Counted from the stretch's first letter, positions 1-5,944 are shown. The stretch: DNA of 7,635 nt from an uncultured Clostridia bacterium (GCA_904419095.1 CAJFQT010000069.1:1-7635), one strand, 5' to 3'. Translations and numbers: made by a program. Notes: a model not told the origin generated them from the sequence alone.

Positions 1-78
1 ATGTTCGGGTTTATTATGCTGCTGGTTGATTTGCTGTATGCTTTTGCAGACCCGCGTATTAAAGCAAAGTATAAATAG
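1..78 (+). CDS. dppB: DppB-like ABC permease, C-terminal tail (partial)
   Basis: The frame open from the first base encodes 25 residues (MFGFIMLLVDLLYAFADPRIK...) and ends at TAG 76-78. A last membrane helix followed by a D-x-L-Y-x-x-x-DPR ending is the usual C-terminus of the inner-membrane permease of the peptide/nickel (DppB/OppB) importers. The ATG at base 1 is very probably an internal methionine, with the gene starting upstream of the window. It lies 11 bases before the DppC-like gene, as expected for a dppBCDF-type operon. The substrate cannot be told from this tail. Confidence 0.8.
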   Translation: MFGFIMLLVDLLYAFADPRIKAKYK

Positions 79-89
79 TAGGGGGGCAT

Positions 90-983
90 ATGAATTTGAA
101 AAATGCAAATGAATTAAAAACGCATTATCGATCAAAAAAGCAGAATGTGGTGAAAGAAGTATTTCGGCGTTTGAAAAAAAATACAAGCGCTATGATCGCA
201 TTGGCGGTGATTTTATTTTTTCTAGTTATTGCTATATGCGCGGGCTTTATTGCTCCTTATAGTGAAGTAATTAAACAAAATATTCCACAGCGTCTTCAGC
301 CTCCAAGTGCTCTTCATTGGTTTGGGACAGACGATTATGGTAGAGATATGTTGTTAAGAGTAATTTATGGTACGAGGACGTCGCTTTTTATTGGAGTTAT
401 TGTGTCTGCTGCGTCTTTGATATCTGGTGGCTTTTTGGGAGCGATATCTGCTTATTATGGAGGAACAGCTGATAATATCATTATGCGGATTATGGATATG
501 TTTACAAGTCTGCCATCTATTCTGCTTTCCATGTGTGTTGTGGCGGCTTTGGGGCCGAGTATGCAGAATTTGCTAATTGCCATGACCCTTTCTAATATTC
601 CGGTATTTGCGAGAATGGTACGTTCTACCATGATGACAGTGGTTGATATGGAGTATGTAGAGGCAGCCAGAGCTTGTGGAACCAGCGACGGAAGAATTAT
701 TATGAAATATATTTTGCCAAATAGTATGGGGCCGATTATTGTTCAAACGACTCGTAGTATTGCCCAGGCAATTTTAACCGCTGCCGGATTGAGCTACATT
801 GGACTTGGGATTCAGCCGCCTACTCCGGAATGGGGAGCAATGCTGTCGGCGGCAAGAGAGTATATGCGTACCTATCCATATTTGATGGTATTTCCGGGAG
901 GAGCATTGGTGATGGCCGCGCTTTCCTTTGAACTGCTGGGAGATGGACTAAGGGATGCCCTTGATCCGAGGCTAAAGGACTAA
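90..983 (+). CDS. dppC: DppC/OppC-like ABC transporter permease
   Basis: A complete 297-residue inner-membrane permease, normal length for the family. In this importer type it pairs with the DppB partner to form the channel for peptides or, in some members, nickel or other small solutes. The N-terminal region has a basic cytoplasmic stretch, a first helix at about residues 34-54, and the OppC_N hallmark FGTDDYGRDML at about 78-88. Further helices follow, then the EAA coupling loop at about 189-211 (EYVEAARACGT...ILPN) that docks on the ATPases, and a C-terminal DALDPRLKD. A strong ribosome site (AGGGGGG) precedes the ATG. Codon use is richer in G/C-ending codons than in the genes after 2440. 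The family is certain; peptide versus other substrate is inferred from similarity and not shown here. Confidence 0.93.
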   Translation: MNLKNANELKTHYRSKKQNVVKEVFRRLKKNTSAMIALAVILFFLVIAICAGFIAPYSEVIKQNIPQRLQPPSALHWFGTDDYGRDMLLRVIYGTRTSLFIGVIVSAASLISGGFLGAISAYYGGTADNIIMRIMDMFTSLPSILLSMCVVAALGPSMQNLLIAMTLSNIPVFARMVRSTMMTVVDMEYVEAARACGTSDGRIIMKYILPNSMGPIIVQTTRSIAQAILTAAGLSYIGLGIQPPTPEWGAMLSAAREYMRTYPYLMVFPGGALVMAALSFELLGDGLRDALDPRLKD

Positions 984-995
984 AGGGGAGGGAAT

Positions 996-2003
996 ATGGA
1001 AAAATCATTATTAAAGGTTAAGGATTTGGAAGTTGTTTACAAAACAGATTTTGAAACGGTATGCGCTGTGAACAAAATTAGCTTTGACCTGAATCAGGGA
1101 GAAGTGATTGGTTTAGTGGGGGAAACGGGAGCGGGAAAGACAACAACTGCTTTATCGATCATGAGATTATTACCGTTCCGTACCGGAAAAATTATAGGAG
1201 GTGCTATCGAACTGGAAGGAAAATCCCTTTTGGATCTATCAGAGAATGAGATGAGAAAAGGGTATCGAGGAGAAAAAATCGGAATGATTTTTCAAGATCC
1301 TATGACTGCTTTAAATCCTGTTACCAAAGTCGGGGATCAGATTGCAGAAGCACTGAAATATCATAACAAAGAGAAAATGACCACGGTAGATATTGATAAA
1401 AGAGTTGATGAAATGTTGGAATTAGTAGGTATTCCGGCTTTTCGAAAAAATGACTATCCGCATCAGTTTTCGGGGGGGATGAAGCAAAGAGTAGTCATTG
1501 CAATTGCATTAGCATGCGAACCTGATTTGTTGATTGCAGACGAACCGACCACAGCTTTGGATGTGACGATTCAGGCCCAGGTACTGGCAATGATGCGTGA
1601 ACTACAGGAACGATTAAAAATGTCTATGATTTTAATTACCCACGATTTGGGAATTGTGGCCCAGGTCTGTGATAAAGTAGCAGTTATGTATGCAGGAGAA
1701 TTGATAGAACAAGGACGCGTAGAGGATATTTTTACAGGACAAAAGCATCATCCCTATACAGTAGGGCTATTTGGTTCAATCCCCAATTTAAATATCGAGA
1801 CGGAACGATTAGAACCCATTGATGGTTTGATGCCGGATCCCACAGACCTTCCAAAAGGATGTAAATTTTCTCCGCGCTGTAAACAATGTATGGAAATTTG
1901 CAAAACAACACAGCCCAAGGAATATGTCAATGGTGAGCATAGGATTGCATGCCATCTTTACAGCAGCTCGATAATGGAAGAGGGGGGATGTAAACATGCC
2001 TGA
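996..2003 (+). CDS. dppD: DppD/OppD-like ABC transporter ATPase
   Basis: A complete 335-residue cytoplasmic ATPase that would power the importer together with a DppF partner. All nucleotide-binding motifs are visible: Walker A GETGAGKT at 42-49, Q-loop glutamine 100 in FQDPMTALNP, ABC signature FSGGMKQR at 158-165, Walker B LLIADE ending at Glu183, D-loop ALD, and switch His216 in ITHD. The C-terminal oligopeptide-transporter extension contains GCKFSPRCKQC and further cysteines (289, 295, 298, 302, 319). That pattern is typical of this subfamily and has been linked to an iron-sulfur cluster in some DppD proteins. The ATG follows AGGGGAGGGAAT, 12 bases after dppC. The stop overlaps the next gene by 8 bases (ATGCCTGA), suggesting translational coupling. 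Confidence 0.94.
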   Translation: MEKSLLKVKDLEVVYKTDFETVCAVNKISFDLNQGEVIGLVGETGAGKTTTALSIMRLLPFRTGKIIGGAIELEGKSLLDLSENEMRKGYRGEKIGMIFQDPMTALNPVTKVGDQIAEALKYHNKEKMTTVDIDKRVDEMLELVGIPAFRKNDYPHQFSGGMKQRVVIAIALACEPDLLIADEPTTALDVTIQAQVLAMMRELQERLKMSMILITHDLGIVAQVCDKVAVMYAGELIEQGRVEDIFTGQKHHPYTVGLFGSIPNLNIETERLEPIDGLMPDPTDLPKGCKFSPRCKQCMEICKTTQPKEYVNGEHRIACHLYSSSIMEEGGCKHA

Positions 2004-2838
2004 AGTAACAGCTGGAAAACCAATGTTGGAAGTTAAAAACTTGAAAAAGTATTTTAAAGTGAAAAATGGATGGCTTCATGCTGTTGACAATATAAATTTT
2101 TCGCTGGAAAAGGGAAAAACATTGGGGGTGGTAGGAGAGTCTGGTTGTGGTAAATCGACTCTTGGCAGGACAATACTCAGGCTGATTGAACCTTCTAGCG
2201 GAGAAATATGGTTTAACGGACAAGATATTACAAAACTGGATCAAAAGGCAATGCGTAAAAAAAGAGAGGAAATGCAAATCATCTTTCAAGATCCATATGC
2301 TAGTATTAATCCCCGGATGTCCGTTTCGGAAATAATTGCAGAACCATTATTGGTAAATCATACATATTCTAATAAAATTGAACGATTGGAATATATTGAT
2401 TTTCTTATGGAAACAGTGGGACTGGCTTCTAGACTATATAATTATAATTTTATTACTGTATTTATATCATCTGTATTTCTATTTTTATATTTTAAAAATA
2501 TTGAAATAAGAAATTCAAAAATTATAAATATAGTTTCTAAAATAGCACCTTTAACATTTGCAGTATATATAATACATGAACAAACTGTTTTGAGAGAAAT
2601 TCTATATTTAGATATATTGAATTTAGATCAATTATGGAATAATGCAATGCAACTTGTGATTATTCCAGTTATAGTTATTATGATATTCTTGATTTGTATA
2701 TTATTAGAGAAAGTAACTCAAAATACAATTCAAAAATGGATTTACAATATTTTAGAAAAGTTTTATTTAAGATTAAAAAGCACTAGATGTTATCAAAAAA
2801 TACAATACAAATTATTGCAAAGATATTGTCAGAAATAA
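1996..2838 (+). CDS. dppF: Chimeric ORF: DppF-like ATPase N-half fused to acyltransferase-3 tail
   Basis: One 280-residue frame with two unrelated halves. Residues 1 to about 149 are the start of a DppF/OppF ATPase: Walker A GESGCGKST at 47-55, the Q-loop in IIFQDPYASINPR with Gln98, and VGLASRLYN, which in the family is followed by YPHE(L/F)SGGQ. Here the signature, Walker B, D-loop and H-loop are missing. Residues about 150-280 are instead the membrane tail of another protein, described in the next entry. Base composition drops sharply at the join (around 2437-2446), and the local sequence is simple A/T. The DppF half lacks the catalytic machinery, so it cannot complete the normal DppD-DppF ATPase pair. 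The start is well supported by GAGGGGGGATG upstream and the 8-base overlap with dppD. An assembly join, a rearrangement or a transfer breakpoint would all explain it. Confidence 0.85.
   Translation: MPEVTAGKPMLEVKNLKKYFKVKNGWLHAVDNINFSLEKGKTLGVVGESGCGKSTLGRTILRLIEPSSGEIWFNGQDITKLDQKAMRKKREEMQIIFQDPYASINPRMSVSEIIAEPLLVNHTYSNKIERLEYIDFLMETVGLASRLYNYNFITVFISSVFLFLYFKNIEIRNSKIINIVSKIAPLTFAVYIIHEQTVLREILYLDILNLDQLWNNAMQLVIIPVIVIMIFLICILLEKVTQNTIQKWIYNILEKFYLRLKSTRCYQKIQYKLLQRYCQK
2443..2838 (+). pseudogene. Acyltransferase-3 family C-terminal fragment (within chimeric ORF)
   Basis: About 131 residues of an integral membrane protein in the same frame as the truncated DppF. There is a hydrophobic segment (ITVFISSVFLFLYF), then IAPLTFAVYIIHEQ, the conserved penultimate-helix region of acyltransferase-3 proteins (membrane O-acyltransferases that decorate surface polysaccharides). 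A last strong helix (LVIIPVIVIMIFLICILLE) and a basic lysine-rich tail follow. The N-terminal catalytic part of this protein is absent. Assignment rests on the AP-L-T-F-x-V-Y-x-I-H pattern and the position of the helices; the exact acyl donor and acceptor cannot be read. Codons are strongly A/T-ending, unlike the DppF half. Confidence 0.7.
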
Positions 2839-2883
2839 AATAGAAGGTCAATAATTTAATATGGAATAAGGCCATATGATAAT

Positions 2884-2889
2884 TATAAT
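2884..2889 (+). promoter_or_regulatory. Possible -10 box upstream of acyltransferase fragment
   Basis: A perfect TATAAT lies 40 bases before the ATG at 2929, in the 90-base spacer between the two chimeric frames. I see no good -35 box at 16-18 bases (the sequence there reads ATGGAA), so in DNA this AT-rich the match may be chance. A short inverted repeat (ATATGG 2859-2864, CCATAT 2872-2877) sits just upstream. Confidence 0.3.
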
Positions 2890-2928
2890 AGAAAATATGA
2901 TAAACTAAAAATAAAGGGGAAAATAAAT

Positions 2929-3492
2929 ATGGAAAAAATAAGAGAAAATAATATAGATTTATTAAAGATGATTTGCTGTATTTCTGTAATTATTATACAT
3001 GCAAGTGCTAGATATTGTACTATGGCTGTAAATGAAGGTGCGAATATTTATAATGAAGGTATATTTTTTTCTAATCTAATGAATTGTATAACTAGATTTG
3101 CAGTGCCATGTTTTGTTATGATTGCAGGAGGATTTGAATTATCTAAAAAGGTATCTTATAAAGAATTTTATAAAAAGAAAGGAGTGAGAGAAAAAACTTT
3201 AAAAGGGTATATAGCTGAACAAATGATGAATGAAAAAGATAATTTTTTAGAAAGAACGGAAGAAGATATAGATTTTAATTTACTACTTAGTAATTTAAAA
3301 GAAGAAGAAAGAATGATAATTTTGCTTTTCTATAACGGAAAATATACTATAAAAGAAATAAGTTATATTCTAGGAATAAACGAAAACACAATAAAATCCA
3401 GACTAAATAGAGCGAAAAATAAAATAAAAATTAGTAAGGAGGAAAAGATAATTGGACAAGATAGACAAATATATTCAAAAAGTAGTGAATAA
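2929..3492 (+). CDS. Chimeric ORF: acyltransferase-3 N-terminus fused to sigma-70 region 4
   Basis: A 187-residue frame joining two unrelated proteins. Residues 1 to about 84 are the start of an acyltransferase-3 membrane enzyme: ENNIDLLKMICCISVIIIHAS, with the conserved aspartate and the helix-1 histidine (His24), then the second helix region RFAVPCFVMIAGG at 56-68 and the basic EFYKKK. The remaining helices are missing. From about residue 85 onward the sequence is soluble and becomes the end of a sigma factor (next entry). The join lies near 3175-3195. The start is supported by AAAGGGGA at 2913-2920, 8 bases before the ATG. As written, the product would be one or two membrane helices carrying a DNA-binding helix-turn-helix. 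I regard this as a rearrangement or assembly product until shown otherwise. Confidence 0.8.
   Translation: MEKIRENNIDLLKMICCISVIIIHASARYCTMAVNEGANIYNEGIFFSNLMNCITRFAVPCFVMIAGGFELSKKVSYKEFYKKKGVREKTLKGYIAEQMMNEKDNFLERTEEDIDFNLLLSNLKEEERMIILLFYNGKYTIKEISYILGINENTIKSRLNRAKNKIKISKEEKIIGQDRQIYSKSSE
3184..3492 (+). pseudogene. ECF/sigma-70-family sigma factor, C-terminal fragment (region 4)
   Basis: About 100 residues in frame with the acyltransferase start. The segment LSNLKEEERMIILLFYNGKYTIKEISYILGINENTIKSRLNRAKNKIK is a clear sigma region 4: an acidic linker, a helix, then the helix-turn-helix that contacts the -35 element, ending with the NT-hK-SRL-x-RA-x-x-hK pattern. Region 2, which binds core polymerase and melts the -10, is absent, so this is not a working sigma factor. 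The fragment overlaps the following anti-sigma-like gene by 41 bases, the arrangement usual for a sigma/anti-sigma pair. This supports the native context being 3181 onward, with the acyltransferase sequence foreign to it. Confidence 0.75.
3436..3442 (+). promoter_or_regulatory. Ribosome binding site fixing a TTG start
   Basis: A perfect AAGGAGG lies 9 bases before TTG 3452-3454. It is inside the sigma-fragment coding sequence and is the reason for accepting the TTG as the start of the small membrane gene. Confidence 0.75.
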
Positions 3493-3661
3493 AGAAATAG
3501 CAGAACCAAAAGGATTTGAAAATGCAATTAGAACAGCTTTATATTCAGAAAAATTTAATAAAATAGTGAAAAAAAGAAAGTTAATAAAATATATTACAAT
3601 TTTTTGCGTAGTATCCTGTATAATCATATGCTTACTATTGATATCATTTTTTATTGTCTAA
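3452..3661 (+). CDS. Short membrane protein in anti-sigma position, probably truncated
   Basis: A 69-residue protein with a TTG start, overlapping the sigma fragment. Residues 1-45 are a charged cytoplasmic region (DKYIQKVVNKEIAEPKGFEN) resembling the N-terminus of clostridial anti-sigma factors that hold their partner sigma at the membrane. Residues about 46-69 form one hydrophobic helix, and the protein stops immediately after it. Such regulators normally continue with a domain outside the membrane, so this looks like a truncated remnant; a genuinely short form cannot be excluded. The sequence after the stop gives no convincing continuation in the other two frames. A palindromic element starts about 25 bases downstream and might be linked to the loss. 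The anti-sigma role is inferred from position and topology. Confidence 0.6.
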   Translation: MDKIDKYIQKVVNKEIAEPKGFENAIRTALYSEKFNKIVKKRKLIKYITIFCVVSCIIICLLLISFFIV

Positions 3662-3685
3662 AGAATACATTTAATAGAAAAATAC

Positions 3686-3829
3686 AATTCAGTCCAACAG
3701 AAAACTAAAAACTAAGGAGTTCAAAATATGATATATATACTTCAGAAACAAGTTCTACTCGCTACATAGATTTTTAAACTTAAAATATTTATATATCAAC
3801 ATACAGAACTCCTTTACAAAATTAAGAGT
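3686..3829. repeat. Palindromic intergenic element, copy A
   Basis: A non-coding element of about 144 bases between the anti-sigma-like gene and the convergent tsaB-rimI gene. It matches the element at 5719-5866 in its start (AATTCAGTCC versus AATTCGGTCT, then ACAGAAA), in the 19-base core AAAATATTTATATATCAAC (3782-3800), and in ACAAAATT exactly 15 bases after that core. It folds on itself: AAGGAGTTC 3714-3722 pairs with GAACTCCTT 3806-3814, and inside that TGATATATA 3729-3737 pairs with TATATATCA 3790-3798. The ends are weakly inverted (ATTCAGTCCAA against the reverse complement ATTCACTCTTA, 8 of 11). A MITE-like element or structured repeat fits best. It could also act as a terminator between the convergent genes. 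Confidence 0.5.
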
Positions 3830-3866
3830 GAATCTTGAAGAGAATAATACAAAATTATTAAATATA

Positions 3867-4985
3867 TTATAATAAAATATGCATAATAATAGCATCATTA
3901 TTTCCATAATACTTTTTCCTTATTCCATCAATTCTAAAATTTAATTTTTTATAGAGATTTATAGCAGGAATATTATTTTCATTCACTTCAAGGTTAATTT
4001 TATTTATACCATTATTTTTACAATAATTAATAACTTCAGAAAGCAAAGAAGAAGCAAAGCCTTGCTGTCTATAATTTTTATGTATTGCTATATTCATGAT
4101 GTCAGCTTCATCTAAAACAACTTTTATTCCTACAAACCCAACAATTTTATTTTCTATTTTTGCCGAAAACCATACTGAATTATCTGATAATAAATCAGTT
4201 TTTAAATTTTCAATGTTCCAAAAATCATCAAAATAATTAAAATCTATTAAATTTAAATCATTCAAATTCATTCTACAAATCTCTAAAATATTACTTTCAA
4301 ATTGCCTTTGAGCCTGTGGTTTTTTTAAATATAATGGAAGCAAATAATCACTAGAATAATTTTTTTGATTATCAGAATATTTTTTAAATCCGATTATTCC
4401 TAATTTACCAACATCCAAATCATTTAAAGTGTTGTTTGCAAATTGACAATTAGAGAAATTTTGCTCAATTATATCTTTGTATGCAACACTTCCATCTCCA
4501 ACAAATATAATCTCTTTATCAGTATATTTATTATTTAAAATAGATAAACAATTTTGTATTGAATTTGCTTGTGGAAATTCTAAAATATTATAGTTAGAAT
4601 CTTTTAATTCATATAAAGCAAAATAACAGTTGTCATTTTTACAATCAATAATACTGCAAATTGTTGATGAAGAATCAATATTATTTGCAAGACATTCTAA
4701 AGAATCAACTCCAACTGTTGGAACATTTAGGCTATCAGAAAAGGCTTTTAATGTTGCAATTCCTATTCTAATGCCAGTGAATGAACCTGGACCAATATCA
4801 CATACAAATAATTTTATATCAGAAATTTTAAAATTATTTTTCTTTAGTATTTTTTCTATTGAAGGCATCAAAATTTCAGAATGTGTTAAACCTTCATTTA
4901 GTTCCATTTTGTCTATTATATTGCAATCCTCTAATAAAGCAATACCACATAGTTTACTTGAAGTATCAATTGCTAATATTTTCAA
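3867..4985 (-). CDS. tsaB: TsaB-RimI fusion protein (t6A complex subunit plus N-acetyltransferase)
   Basis: A 372-residue cytoplasmic fusion. Residues 1 to about 230 are TsaB: MKILAIDTSS at the start, then the hallmark GPGSFTGIRIGI at 65-76 and the family's closing motif YLKKPQAQ at 219-226. TsaB is the dimerization partner of TsaD in making threonylcarbamoyl-adenosine at position 37 of ANN-reading tRNAs. Residues about 233-372 are a GNAT acetyltransferase of the RimI type, which acetylates the N-terminus of ribosomal protein S18 in E. coli. Its acetyl-CoA loop RQQGFA is at 306-311, followed by LEVNENNIPAINLYKKLNF at 332-350 and DAIIMHILL at the end. The start is TTG, fixed by AAGGAGG 7 bases upstream. 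It lies 183 bases after tsaE on the same strand, and tsaD is not in the window. The two genes are often adjacent, so fusion fits known context. Confidence 0.93.
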   Translation of the reverse strand: MKILAIDTSSKLCGIALLEDCNIIDKMELNEGLTHSEILMPSIEKILKKNNFKISDIKLFVCDIGPGSFTGIRIGIATLKAFSDSLNVPTVGVDSLECLANNIDSSSTICSIIDCKNDNCYFALYELKDSNYNILEFPQANSIQNCLSILNNKYTDKEIIFVGDGSVAYKDIIEQNFSNCQFANNTLNDLDVGKLGIIGFKKYSDNQKNYSSDYLLPLYLKKPQAQRQFESNILEICRMNLNDLNLIDFNYFDDFWNIENLKTDLLSDNSVWFSAKIENKIVGFVGIKVVLDEADIMNIAIHKNYRQQGFASSLLSEVINYCKNNGINKINLEVNENNIPAINLYKKLNFRIDGIRKKYYGNNDAIIMHILL

Positions 4986-4992
4986 AGTAATT

Positions 4993-4999
4993 CCTCCTT
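4993..4999 (-). promoter_or_regulatory. Ribosome binding site for the TTG start of tsaB-rimI
   Basis: On the minus strand AAGGAGG lies 7 bases before TTG (4985-4983). No better ATG is available near the conserved MKILAIDTS start, so this site decides the start codon. Confidence 0.8.
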
Positions 5000-5168
5000 A
5001 ATACAATAATATATTGTTAAAATAAAGCTAAGTAACAAAATCTTACTATACTATACAGACAGAAAAGCATCATTAATAAGAAATTTCTAAGTATTACAAA
5101 TGTAGTTTCACTATCCTTATATACTTTTAAAATAAAGTTTAAGATAATAGAAGATATTGTTTTTAAGA

Positions 5169-5645
5169 TTAATCATAAAAAGATTTTAAATTTTCTAATA
5201 CCTTATCATATCTTTCACCCTGAGAAATAAAACGAAATAATCTTTTATTTTCATCATTTTCTAATTTTGTAATATCTATTGAAATAAAAGATTTTGGTAA
5301 TGCATCTTTAATAAGTTCACCCCATTCAATTAAACAGATACCATTTTCGAAATATTCATCTCCACCAATTTCGTAAAATTCTGCAACATCTTCTAAACGA
5401 TATACATCAAAATGATATATAGAAATATCATCTTTTTTATACTCATTAACAATATTAAATGTAGGACTTGATATTTCATCTTCCAAATTAAAAAATTTAA
5501 GAAAACCTTCTGTAAATTTAGTTTTACCTGCACCTAATTCTCCTGAAAGAACAACTAAATCTCCTTTTTTGAGTAATGAGGCTAAATTTTTCCCGAGCAT
5601 TAAAGTGTCATTTATAGAATTAGAGCTAAAATTATATGTGTTCAT
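5169..5645 (-). CDS. tsaE: TsaE, ATPase of tRNA t6A37 synthesis
   Basis: A complete 158-residue cytoplasmic P-loop protein, typical length. TsaE binds the TsaB-TsaD dimer and its ATPase activity is needed for repeated rounds of t6A formation. Visible motifs are Walker A GELGAGKT at 35-42, the family-specific SPTFNIVNEY at 60-69, HFDVYRL at 78-84, and LIEWGE at 105-110 with the conserved tryptophan. The ATG follows AAAGGAG at a 6-base spacing. It is the first gene of a minus-strand pair with tsaB-rimI, downstream of a good promoter at 5683-5711. The 167 bases between tsaE and the tsaB-rimI ribosome site are AT-rich; I see no gene or strong terminator there. Confidence 0.95.
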   Translation of the reverse strand: MNTYNFSSNSINDTLMLGKNLASLLKKGDLVVLSGELGAGKTKFTEGFLKFFNLEDEISSPTFNIVNEYKKDDISIYHFDVYRLEDVAEFYEIGGDEYFENGICLIEWGELIKDALPKSFISIDITKLENDENKRLFRFISQGERYDKVLENLKSFYD

Positions 5646-5682
5646 AAATTACTCCTTTAATAAATAATTTGATAATATAGGT

Positions 5683-5711
5683 ATTATACTATAAAATATG
5701 GTGGAATTCAA
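5683..5711 (-). promoter_or_regulatory. Sigma-A type promoter for tsaE
   Basis: On the minus strand, -35 TTGAAT (5711-5706) and a perfect -10 TATAAT (5688-5683) are separated by 17 bases, about 38 bases before the tsaE ATG. It should drive tsaE and tsaB-rimI. Its -35 box lies just outside the palindromic element that begins at 5719. Confidence 0.7.
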
Positions 5712-5718
5712 TAGTTAC

Positions 5719-5866
5719 AATTCGGTCTAGTACAGAAATAAGCCGCCCAAAAGGTTAATATATAAATATTTTTTGTCAAAAACAAAATCTTTAGTCTACC
5801 TATAGGTCTTTGACAAAAAAATATTTATATATCAACCTTTTGGACTACTCTACAAAATTTAGCCTG
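5719..5866. repeat. Palindromic intergenic element, copy B
   Basis: A non-coding element of about 148 bases between the divergent tsaE and mreB promoters. Its centre is a long near-perfect inverted repeat: left arm 5747-5780 (starting CCAAAAGGTT, ending TTTGTCAAA) and right arm 5809-5843 (TTTGACAAA to CCTTTTGG). The arms differ by one A/G and one extra A/T, around a 28-base loop that holds the palindrome ACCTATAGGT. It shares its start, the 19-base core (5818-5836) and the trailing ACAAAATT (5852-5859) with copy A, in the same orientation. Outer ends show only weak inversion. No open reading frame is inside. It fits a MITE-like element; a structured RNA or bidirectional transcription barrier is the alternative. 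Confidence 0.6.
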
Positions 5867-5874
5867 AGTAGTAA

Positions 5875-5895
5875 CAATCAACAAAATATTGATTG
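5875..5895. repeat. Short inverted repeat upstream of mreB promoter
   Basis: CAATCAA (5875-5881) and TTGATTG (5889-5895) form a perfect 7-base inverted repeat around a 7-base loop, 20 bases before the mreB -35 box. It could be a regulator site or chance in AT-rich DNA. Confidence 0.3.
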
Positions 5896-5915
5896 AAGAA
5901 AATAAATAAAAACTA

Positions 5916-5944
5916 TTGATTAAATTAAAAGTTTGTAATATAAT
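5916..5944 (+). promoter_or_regulatory. Sigma-A type promoter for mreB
   Basis: -35 TTGATT (5916-5921) and a perfect -10 TATAAT (5939-5944) with 17-base spacing. Transcription would start near 5951, leaving a leader of about 45 bases that contains the ribosome site AAGGGAAGG (5983-5991). Confidence 0.75.

Noticed and set aside
1809..2289. Minus-strand frames opposite dppD/dppF
   Set aside because: Shadows of the conserved plus-strand ATPase genes.
1996..3492. The two fused ORFs as genuine new multidomain proteins
   Set aside because: Each half is a truncated piece of a well-known family missing essential parts, the joins coincide with composition or context breaks, and two such fusions lie side by side. 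A rearranged or chimeric locus is more likely.
3729..3780. Small peptide from the ATG at 3729 after GGAG (MIYILQKQVLLAT)
   Set aside because: Thirteen codons inside the palindromic element; the apparent ribosome site is part of the stem and nothing supports expression.
4630..5001. Plus-strand 123-residue frame opposite the start of tsaB-rimI
   Set aside because: It lies entirely opposite the conserved TsaB coding sequence and shows no family features.
5002..5168. A third, degenerate copy of the palindromic element between tsaE and tsaB-rimI
   Set aside because: ACAGAAAAGC resembles part of the element start, but the 19-base core, the stems and the ACAAAATT at correct spacing are missing.
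3686..5866. CRISPR array, integron attC sites or riboswitch
   Set aside because: There are only two copies 2 kb apart, without regular spacers, integrase or cas genes, and I cannot match a known riboswitch consensus.
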